57,635 bases of DNA. Source: Treponema sp. UBA3862 (GTDB taxonomy: Bacteria; Spirochaetota; Spirochaetia; Treponematales; Treponemataceae). Below the pieces are notes generated by a model. That model saw only the letters and a program-made list of their open reading frames with translations, did not search any database and was not told where the DNA came from. This document shows, one piece after another, positions 30,501 to 36,454 of this stretch (its first letter is position 1; every line of letters begins with the position of its first letter). The DNA is taken from positions 1-57,635 of the forward strand of contig DGGY01000038.1 of assembly GCA_002392405.1 (NCBI GenBank). The letters run 5' to 3'. The position numbers and the translations under genes are program-made.

Positions 30501-33500
30501 CGTTTACTCACTTAAAATCGATAATACCGCTCCGGTAATCGAAGCAGTTTACAAGGGTTCTGTTGACAACTCTGCAAATTATCTTAAGACAGAAGAAACA
30601 AATACCGTAGCCGATTCAAACTACATTTACACCTTCGGTGGAAAAGTAGAAGAAACCGGTTCAGGCTTCAAGCGCCTTGCCTTCTACTATGTACGTGCAA
30701 ATGCCATTGACGGTGAAACTTATACAACGGAAGCTGTTCTTGATCCTCTGGTTACGAGCGGAACGGCAGCTGCAAAAGCTTCAATAAGCGGTAACCTTAC
30801 AGCCCGTCCTTTCACTCAGGGCGATGATACTTACTATCTCTATTCTAAACAGGTTTCAGGTACTTTAGGTGCTGCAGGTGATACATTTGCTCCTTCCGTA
30901 TCAACTGATGTAACAGAAAATGCTCACATCCGTGAAGGCGGACTTATTGAAATTGCAGGTCTTTTACGCCGTATCGACAGCATAGATGATACAGACGGTA
31001 CTGTAACCTTTACTCCTGGCACTGGTATTACATCTTCTCCATCGGTTGATGCATACTTTGCTTATGCCCAGGTTGTTGACAATACTTCGACAGAAAGTGT
31101 TTCAAGTTCAAATGCTAATCCGTTCACATTCAAGAACAATTCTGACGACGGTGATCTGATGCCTGAAACAGTAACAGGTTCTGCTTCGGTAGGCTACAGC
31201 TGGGATGCGACAATCCATACATATAACATTTCTGACGGTCCTTGTGCTCTTGTAGTACTCGCATTCGATGCCGCAGGAAACGTAAGCGGAGAAGTATATC
31301 CGGTTAAGGTAGAGAACTCTGCACCTCGTCTTGCTAAGGTATTCTTAGGAACAGACCTTAACTCAAGCGGTACATGGTCAGCAAATGAATTTACCGGCTA
31401 CAATGTTTATGATGCAAATAATACTTACGGAATTGAAAACACAGAAGTAAAGGCTTCACAGGAAATATCAACAGGTTCTTATGGAAGTGCATTCCAGATT
31501 AAAGATAAACTTGCCGTAGTTGCAGAAATTGTAGGCGGTAACGGAGATATAATGATGGTCTACGGCCGCGGTGCTTCTTCGACAGCGGCAGTTCCTTCAA
31601 GCGGAACCGGGGCAGGTATTACAGCCACTGCAAATACAACCATTACTTCATTTGTAAGTTCAGAGGCAATTGGAACTGTAACTTACAATAATGCTGATGC
31701 AGCTACATCTCTTAAAGGTTATACACTTACAAATGCACAGATTGTTGCAGCTGTTACAGAGGCAAATGACGGAACAGGAAAGAAAGCTTCGTTTACGTTC
31801 TGGGATTCAACAGATGAACTTGTGCAGGGTACAACTTCTCAGAATTGTGTACTTCTTGTAAATGACTTTACGATTGACCTTGTTGACTCTGTTCCTCCGC
31901 GCGTTGTAATTAATCCGTTCTACTGGGAAAGTGCATCAAAGAACAGCCTCTACGGTAACAGCTCTTCAAATGGTCATATCGAACTTGAAAGTGATTTGAC
32001 GGGAACAGCTGCTGCAACTCTCTATGGAAGTGACCCTAAGGTTTCTGGTAAGATTACTTTCACAGGAACTGCTTATGATGAACACTCATTGAAGAACCTC
32101 AAGTTCACGCTTGCAAACGCATCAGGAACAGCCCTTACAGGCTTCAGCAGCATTGCAATGGGAAGTTATGACTCAACTTCTACAGACGAAACTTATGTTG
32201 CAAACGGCGGCTGGTCGGCATTAAGCGGAAACTCAGGAGCAGCAGTTTCTTCAGCCGGTAAGTATGAATGGACAATCAGTACTGCGGCAACAGATGCTTC
32301 GCGCTATTATGAAGATACCGCATATTTAAGCCAGGAAGGACATAAAGTTTACTGGACAATCAGCATTGATACTGCACAGATTCCGAATGTTGCAGAACAG
32401 AACATTAAGCTTACAGTAACAGCAACTGATAAGGCAGGAACTGCTTCAACAGGAGCTGCTTCAAGTGCTCCTGACACAACAGACGGCGCATACGTAGTTA
32501 CAGACGGTACAACGCACGTTCCTTCTTACCAGATGGATGTTGTTCCTTATATAACAAAGATTCAGACCAGCATTAGAAAGGCCAGCGGTCTTAAAGATAA
32601 CAATATCCGCTCTGCAAGCGGTAAATATAGTATTCTTGCAAATAATGCAGAAAACGTAATTACCGTAAAGGGCTTTAACTTTAATACCTCTGACTTTGTG
32701 GCAAAAATTGCAAATGCAGCAACTTCTGCTGCTACCACAATTACAAAAACTAATGGTGGAACAGCTCTTACAGCTTCTGCTACTGCAGCAGATACTGCAA
32801 CAATTACAAACACAGGAATTTCAAAGTCCGGATACCTTGAAATCTTCTCTAAGGGAGTTCGTGCACTTAACAACATCAATAATAATGATGCCCGCGGTTC
32901 ATTTGAACGTACAGCAAGCGTTGAAGACTACAAGAATATGAGCAACCGTGTAAGTGAAGCCGACTTCTACACAACAAAGAACATAACTCTTACTGATGAC
33001 AGGTACTTAAGGTTCTTTGATATGAAAAAGACCAACACGAAGAACGGTTACTATCCGGTTATGATTATGGATGGGGATGATCCTGTGTTTGGTTTTGTTG
33101 ATGCAAATGGTTGTACGGATGGAACTTGTACATATATTGCACAATGTTTCCAACCACAGCGTAGAAAATTTAATTCAGATGGAACCGTCTATTCTACCGA
33201 ATATCTTGTCGGTGGTATAACATGGGATCAGATGGCAATGGCAAAAGATGCTGCTGGAAGATATTATCAAGTTTCTGTTTATAACCAGAATGGTGGAACA
33301 ATGGGACTGTATTATAATCAGTATGCTTCTTTGTACAATAATGTGCAGGCGGGAAATGCTGCTCCTGTGTATGATGCTACATATTACAATAATGTAGCCT
33401 GGCAGCTTGGAACGGGGTACAGCGGATATAATGGTAACTGGTCTTATGCAGGAACTAATAATGCTTTGACACTTGATGCAATAAATTACGGTGGAGTTTT

Positions 33501-34437
33501 GGTTGATCGTTATCAGAATATTAAACTTATTGCAGATGGAGATTCAACATCAGAGGCTGGAGCTTCTGTTTATCAATCATATTATGATGATAAGACAGGG
33601 GAGATAATATTCCGTCAGTTAAAGATTGGAACATATAAGCGTAATGGAACTTTAGGTACACGATTATATAATGGTGCCAATAGCGATAATTCTATTACAT
33701 ACAATCAAGGTACCAATTTTACTGAAAATACATCTCAAACAGGTGCAGCTCAAGGTCGTAATACGGTAACTTCAGCAGGCTCTAAGTATTATGATTTTGC
33801 TGTTACTTCAGCAAATATTGCTGTATTTGCTTATTATGACTTTAGTGAAGGTCGAATTCGCATTATGTATTCAAGTGCGACAATTGATGGAACTCCTGGC
33901 ACTAGTGTTACATTTACAGAAAATACCTCAGTAATGCTTCCTGATTATGTTGGACAGTATATGTCAATGACTATTGATAATAATAATGGAATCCATATCG
34001 CGGCTTTTGATGCAAATGACAGTGACTTAAAATACATCTATCTTACTTCTTACAATGCGACATCTTACACAGCAATGACAGTAGATGCCGCAGGTTCTGT
34101 AGGTAACTGGACAAGCATCAAAATTGATACTGATTCTAGCCATCCGTATTACAATAAACCTGTAATTGCTTATTATAATGCTACTGAAACTGGAGGCCGT
34201 GACGCAATCAAACTTGCTTATGCAAAGTCCGAAGTTGGAAGTGTCGAAGAAGGCATAGATTCATCGACAAATTACACTTCGAGTGGTTGGGAATATATGA
34301 CCGTACCGTCCGTTGACCCAGCACAAGGTGGAAGTTTAAAATTCCAGCAGGTCTGTCTTGACTTTGACTCAAACGGACTGCCGGTAGTAGGTTACCTTGG
34401 AACAAACCTCGAGTTTGGTAAGTGGTTTGAAGAGTAG
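24526..34437 (+). CDS. Giant Ig-like repeat lipoprotein, paralogue 3
   Basis: AAGGAGATTATTATG fixes the start at 24526; an open GTG at 24487 has no such site. The protein has 3303 residues. The signal peptide ends in ALFSC with C24, and the mature end is CEIGLGNSVDTAAP. It follows paralogue 2 closely through the shared block at about 1279-1442, the KDLFFRVG block at about 819-894 and the INPFYWES block near 2461. From about residue 2680 onwards the sequence departs from both paralogues: the propeller-like end keeps only short motifs (SYYDD, AYYDF, AAFDA, IAYYNA) and ends LEFGKWFEE instead of ETAQM[KR]. The DNA of this part (about 33060-34360) uses CAA for Gln several times, which is rare in the rest of the three genes. 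A strong terminator follows. Confidence 0.9.
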   Translation: MNKFVKSISVSFICVFAFFALFSCEIGLGNSVDTAAPEIAITYPPENSRIRKSFLLSGTWSDDKAVKTVSVEVYKSGEDTPVYTTRADVSKRKWSVSLNEIDGEAYANQNGWQFIDGEYSIKVIASDGAGHSSYDKRTFTIDNSAPVLEITKPTTSGSSLTPESYGQIVQLEGTFDEDAGKISKMDVLFFNTSGAKVYETSFTNISSMGESSPLTIARYFTESSGGRTAYPELYNAYKAILGEENIEKYEGGQTVEDVQLYFSVTAYDDAKIYTDPSNSSGEGDGNATEVYYRGTTSMQNLTKGDGGIENFSLASFASYINRTSTSWDAYSSIIEPIALSAQSCSVDTDLLLDITNDDSTSGEPVLLTFDINPKNNPLYSFGGYDVVSSSEAASEPDTYSSAGYKKVYSGAPVSLTLDMGPDNKAIKTSTVSVYRVDRTAYTGSVEGMFTGSTGKTNYENGSFILLWTWNEDVYNEFSDWGYDVSSVYTVTDSEANNNTVSKQLTIDSFESGHDYLFYVAGQDISGNPLVSSQLNGFGFCGTTSITAPTISIKNGNKANSIVRNANFTASGAQSASDVLYISGEISSQEELQSLSCTITVTDSDDDNNKGSTTYSISVLDSAPDYASNLTSSYCYKTNTSTPIKYAWRITAAEHASAFSSVIGEGAYDVTVSITANNGVEATSQRAFTLDTKNPEPELSELSVAAEDSTASFWWINPAKSLTVTGLVTDNLSTAKACTSWIKLVAITDAAGTETTSSGAGNVYTSATQSGVNKWSFTVPASQITSSYYGANLYICSKDAAGNEGSSVIKLVFDTTAPSGKHALDGKNKDLFFRVGSYNNDDISKTANPSLWDDDLDTDVGGKYKENTYGNSTTIKIRGNFKEEDSGLNMIYYKVITSPSALEYNTLKTQALNFFANYNKATDYTGYFAPLASGSEETKRIFYTSVSGRTDGKIPLKYLDSNGDIQTSSTEFIVSSTSYITDSKGIKKYYTNIDSNFNSVISGFSSEGINYLILVAEDKVGNAALDCVIAKDSENNDTVYYNASINVDTESPILVCSSHNGQQYTNGVNAITVEGTYNDLPASKNAGVSKITIEVNGISSDADLDNGSWSAQILSSTLSALSESTTYNVNGTITDNAGNSSSSTLFTLSYDKTGPSADVKSPSEGSKVNKLMDLTGSVTYTGSSPKSLVLYASTSVPSGDFTAFDIVDTIDEANKIYSWSITDIDTYTLTGVEDAPKTAELYFIPVVTDGAGNNNVYDLATSSFVYAENVNYFKYTVDMDSDRPTVKVTNLTLSDGAYILKYGEDAQIEGSVTDDDSTSTAVLKTFVATTSQITGTGSVTTTTDATTGVKTSRVKVGTNTYDITTFNPATGEWTFTPADTADGEKTVNFYIVDNADTVFYTGKTETVSEVDYDYHQPYFQYKTSTAIDSASALVYKSDATAPSIQNILVQAYDSSKAENGAAAAPGTSLYAGGKNKRYVKFTVTGYDANEIDGIRLTLSYKKASDSSDGELKLASTSDYTDDGFTQNGSVTGTTTAVWTTDYIDLSVIETGSVSGTIEVYDKSGLLGTASPVFMVDNDGPSIRITGPSSSDELTGEITFSGTTTDTGNAGVAETSWLIPTASQRALSDTALAAAVDGSGDSVWKAELDTNTSETAWQFTLDAATLAAYDNASYYTAVGNSIYTLPFYVKAVDELGNITVYKSFTFRHNPDADRPSVELLYPSEKNYGTDNSGNAVDYVTLGGAIRISGSAVIPSNTTTVNSVWLQIISGTKNKADGGTYDETSAYAVSKGFNVLTKAQIASSTGKTLTFADQLDWGIKADKTGSWSLTINEGGELNPDPGQLTYIAIRACGVNDEGKVGSWTDWIYVNIDDTAPTQSAMLYQFKSAPTAGCTASNVLASSNIDASNTYTSDMYLKGDWYLTIKLNDESELSSYSVTKKTAGGTSTSVTPVASSKVTGSDGYEQTQYLFIPVDTSSSSVEYSVVVKDSQHTITDVYSLKIDNTAPVIEAVYKGSVDNSANYLKTEETNTVADSNYIYTFGGKVEETGSGFKRLAFYYVRANAIDGETYTTEAVLDPLVTSGTAAAKASISGNLTARPFTQGDDTYYLYSKQVSGTLGAAGDTFAPSVSTDVTENAHIREGGLIEIAGLLRRIDSIDDTDGTVTFTPGTGITSSPSVDAYFAYAQVVDNTSTESVSSSNANPFTFKNNSDDGDLMPETVTGSASVGYSWDATIHTYNISDGPCALVVLAFDAAGNVSGEVYPVKVENSAPRLAKVFLGTDLNSSGTWSANEFTGYNVYDANNTYGIENTEVKASQEISTGSYGSAFQIKDKLAVVAEIVGGNGDIMMVYGRGASSTAAVPSSGTGAGITATANTTITSFVSSEAIGTVTYNNADAATSLKGYTLTNAQIVAAVTEANDGTGKKASFTFWDSTDELVQGTTSQNCVLLVNDFTIDLVDSVPPRVVINPFYWESASKNSLYGNSSSNGHIELESDLTGTAAATLYGSDPKVSGKITFTGTAYDEHSLKNLKFTLANASGTALTGFSSIAMGSYDSTSTDETYVANGGWSALSGNSGAAVSSAGKYEWTISTAATDASRYYEDTAYLSQEGHKVYWTISIDTAQIPNVAEQNIKLTVTATDKAGTASTGAASSAPDTTDGAYVVTDGTTHVPSYQMDVVPYITKIQTSIRKASGLKDNNIRSASGKYSILANNAENVITVKGFNFNTSDFVAKIANAATSAATTITKTNGGTALTASATAADTATITNTGISKSGYLEIFSKGVRALNNINNNDARGSFERTASVEDYKNMSNRVSEADFYTTKNITLTDDRYLRFFDMKKTNTKNGYYPVMIMDGDDPVFGFVDANGCTDGTCTYIAQCFQPQRRKFNSDGTVYSTEYLVGGITWDQMAMAKDAAGRYYQVSVYNQNGGTMGLYYNQYASLYNNVQAGNAAPVYDATYYNNVAWQLGTGYSGYNGNWSYAGTNNALTLDAINYGGVLVDRYQNIKLIADGDSTSEAGASVYQSYYDDKTGEIIFRQLKIGTYKRNGTLGTRLYNGANSDNSITYNQGTNFTENTSQTGAAQGRNTVTSAGSKYYDFAVTSANIAVFAYYDFSEGRIRIMYSSATIDGTPGTSVTFTENTSVMLPDYVGQYMSMTIDNNNGIHIAAFDANDSDLKYIYLTSYNATSYTAMTVDAAGSVGNWTSIKIDTDSSHPYYNKPVIAYYNATETGGRDAIKLAYAKSEVGSVEEGIDSSTNYTSSGWEYMTVPSVDPAQGGSLKFQQVCLDFDSNGLPVVGYLGTNLEFGKWFEE

Positions 34438-34464
34438 TTTCAAATAAACATGCACTTTGGTTTA

Positions 34465-34507
34465 AGACCGCCACATGAGCAGGAATGATTGTGGCGGTCT
34501 TTTTTTA
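34465..34507 (+). terminator. Intrinsic terminator after paralogue 3
   Basis: AGACCGCCACA (34465-34475) and TGTGGCGGTCT (34490-34500) form a perfect 11-bp stem followed by seven T. Confidence 0.92.
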
Positions 34508-34540
34508 CTCAAATCTATTTTTGTGTCGTGTCGCTTTGAA

Positions 34541-34619
34541 GGGGGGCGTTACGGGGGCACAGCCCCTGTAGAGAGGGGAGGTCACAACGAAGTGTGGCCG
34601 TGGGGGGAGACTTCCCCCT
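34541..34619 (+). repeat. Dispersed GC-rich hairpin repeat, copy 2
   Basis: It contains GGGGGCGTTACGGGG, GTAGAGAGGGGAGG, ACAACGAAGTG and the closing hairpin GGGGGAGACTTCCCCC, in the same order and orientation as the murB copy. It lies between two convergent terminators, outside any credible gene. In the reading frame that matches the murB copy it has a stop codon. Confidence 0.75.
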
Positions 34620-34621
34620 GT

Positions 34622-34656
34622 AAAAAAAATCCCGACAGAATGATTCCGCCGGGATT
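34622..34656 (-). terminator. Intrinsic terminator of the efp transcript
   Basis: Read on the minus strand, AATCCCG (34656-34650) pairs with CGGGATT (34635-34629) and is followed by a T-run (plus-strand A at 34622-34629). Confidence 0.8.
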
Positions 34657-34686
34657 CCTCTATTTTTGCGTTGCTATACGCTTTTA

Positions 34687-35256
34687 TTAGTCTTTTGCTC
34701 TTTCTACGAATGAACCGTCGCGTGTGTCGATTACGATGCGGTCATCTGTGTTACAGAAAAGAGGAACTCTTACTTCTGCACCTGTATCGAGTGTAGCTGG
34801 TTTTAAAGACTTTCCTGAAGTATCACCTTTTACACCTGGTTCACAGTATGTAATTGTGCGTGTTACCTGAACTGGAAGTACAACACCAACCGGCTTGTCG
34901 TTGTAGTATGTTACCTGTACATCATAGTCATCATCCGGAGAAATGTATCCGGCATTGTCACCAAGATAGTCTTTTTCAAGAAGAATATCATCGTATGTTT
35001 CCTGATCCATGAAGTGATAGTCGTTTCCATCGATGTAAGAAAGTTTTACTGTCTTTTTTACTAATTCAACTTCTTCGAATTTTTCGCCTGCATCAAGACC
35101 GAGCTGCTGTGTTGAACCTGTAACAATGTTCTGTACGCGAAGGTTTGTAACCATACCCTGGCGTCCGCCTTTCTGTCCTAAAAGCTTCTGAACGATGAGA
35201 GGATTTCCTTCGTACATGAAAGCTGTTCCAACTCTGATTTCGTTTGTCATTAACAT
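34687..35256 (-). CDS. efp: Translation elongation factor P, arginine type
   Basis: EF-P binds between the P and E sites of the ribosome and relieves stalling at polyproline. The 189 residues show the usual three beta domains: KOW-like at about 5-65, OB at about 70-128 and a C-terminal OB at about 130-188. In the domain I loop, KGGRQGM puts Arg at position 32 rather than the Lys of lysylated EF-P. Arg32 is the residue rhamnosylated by EarP in Pseudomonas and Neisseria, and earP is the next gene upstream. GAGGTAAGATATTATG supports the first ATG over a second one six bases on, and only the first gives the number 32. A promoter lies in the 52-base gap and the end of earP. Confidence 0.95.
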   Translation of the reverse strand: MLMTNEIRVGTAFMYEGNPLIVQKLLGQKGGRQGMVTNLRVQNIVTGSTQQLGLDAGEKFEEVELVKKTVKLSYIDGNDYHFMDQETYDDILLEKDYLGDNAGYISPDDDYDVQVTYYNDKPVGVVLPVQVTRTITYCEPGVKGDTSGKSLKPATLDTGAEVRVPLFCNTDDRIVIDTRDGSFVERAKD

Positions 35257-35293
35257 AATATCTTACCTCAAAGAATTAAGCGTTTATTTTATT

Positions 35294-35322
35294 ATAATAC
35301 TTCTTTTATCACATTTTTTCAA
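35294..35322 (-). promoter_or_regulatory. Own promoter for efp
   Basis: On the minus strand TTGAAA (35322-35317), a 17-base spacer and TATTAT (35299-35294). The -35 lies inside the last codons of earP, so efp can be expressed independently of the upstream genes. Confidence 0.6.
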
Positions 35323-36454
35323 GTTGCATAAAAGTCAGCAGGTTTTCTGCAAGGTTCCCGTTTTTTAGAAGCGATTCTGAAAAATCTGTAAAACAGGATT
35401 TTTTTGTCTGCTTTTGACGAAGGGCCTCTTCAAATAAAAAGAGAAGTTTTTCTTCATCCAGGGCAGCATCCGGGGTATTATATTGATTCCAGAGATCATT
35501 TAAGGCGTCTGCATATTTTTTTTCTTCTGCAAAGGCTGTAATTCTTTCTAAAAGAGCGTTTACTTTTACAAGCTGGTAATTATCGTCCTGAACATAGGCA
35601 TGCCAGATAAAAGGAATTCCTGACAGGCAGGCACGGGCAAGGCTTTCTTCTCCCCGGATAAAGTTAAAGTCTGCACTCATCAAAACTCTGTCCCATTCTT
35701 CCTGCGCTAAAAAATCAAGTTCTGTAAGTTCAATTTTACAGCCGTTGTTTCTCCATCCTTCTTTTACGCATTCAAGACTTCGCCCGGCGGCTGCAAGAAC
35801 TTTTACTTTAAAATCAGGATTTCTGGTTTTAATTTTGTCTTCAAATTTTTTAAGTACCTTAAAAATGCCGGAAAAATCCCGTTCATAGGAAAAGATTGTA
35901 ACCGTAAGTGCTGAAGGATTTCTTTTTTTTCTCTCATCCAGAAGTTTTTTAAATCCACTGTCAATTATCAGTCCGCCGGTTTTTGAAGTAAATCCCGGCA
36001 TAAAGAACATCTTTTTTACGAAGGAACTTCTTGTATAACTTTTTAAAAGATGAAAGTCATCAGCCCAGCTTTCTGCTGTCAGGTATTCAATATTAAAAAT
36101 ATGAAAAGTCTGTCCGGGATTTTCTGCAAAGAGAATTTTTTCAAGCCAGTCTGGTCTTCCGCACTGAAAGCATTCTAAGATTACAGGAAAAGGGGAGGGA
36201 TTGTAGAAAAAATCTTCATTCTGATTCCAGTCGAGGACTGTCCATTCTTTTGTGCCGTATTTTATAGTCTGAACTTTTTTACGGGCATCGACATTTTTTG
36301 CCATCATTGAAAAACTTTTAAGGTCAGAGCAGACTATAGTCAGATTAAGGGTAGAATCTGCATCAGTTAAGGACTTTGCAAGGCGGTAAACAACTCCAAT
36401 ATCTCCGAAGTTATCAACTACTTTGCATAAGAGCATTATATTTTTATTTTTCAT
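35309..36454 (-). CDS. earP: EF-P arginine rhamnosyltransferase EarP
   Basis: EarP transfers rhamnose from dTDP-rhamnose to Arg32 of EF-P in the cytoplasm. The 381-residue length and several family blocks (old DUF2331) are present: VVDNFGDIGVVYRLAK with D14 and D18 at the positions of the catalytic Asp pair known in Pseudomonas (D13/D17), ILECFQCGRP (92-101), NIEYLTAESW (121-130), FMPGFTSKTGGLI (151-163) and FIRGEESLARA (265-275) with E269/E270 at the nucleotide-sugar site, then PFIWHAYVQDDNYQ. All key residues are kept, so the enzyme is probably active. Its start shares one base with the stop of the lipase gene (TGATG), indicating translational coupling. Confidence 0.95.
   Translation of the reverse strand: MKNKNIMLLCKVVDNFGDIGVVYRLAKSLTDADSTLNLTIVCSDLKSFSMMAKNVDARKKVQTIKYGTKEWTVLDWNQNEDFFYNPSPFPVILECFQCGRPDWLEKILFAENPGQTFHIFNIEYLTAESWADDFHLLKSYTRSSFVKKMFFMPGFTSKTGGLIIDSGFKKLLDERKKRNPSALTVTIFSYERDFSGIFKVLKKFEDKIKTRNPDFKVKVLAAAGRSLECVKEGWRNNGCKIELTELDFLAQEEWDRVLMSADFNFIRGEESLARACLSGIPFIWHAYVQDDNYQLVKVNALLERITAFAEEKKYADALNDLWNQYNTPDAALDEEKLLFLFEEALRQKQTKKSCFTDFSESLLKNGNLAENLLTFMQLEKM

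Noticed and set aside
3716..34437. CRISPR-like or tandem DNA repeats in the giant genes
   Set aside because: The repetition is at protein level (DxTAP linkers, DKAGN turns). The DNA differs at third positions and no regular repeat-spacer pattern is present.
3716..34437. Autotransporter or S-layer assignment of the giant proteins
   Set aside because: No C-terminal membrane barrel and no SLH domain is visible; a lipobox gives a simpler anchoring route.
34475..34690. A 71-codon frame after paralogue 3
   Set aside because: It spans a terminator, a dispersed repeat and the efp terminator, so it is a by-product of the GC-rich repeat.
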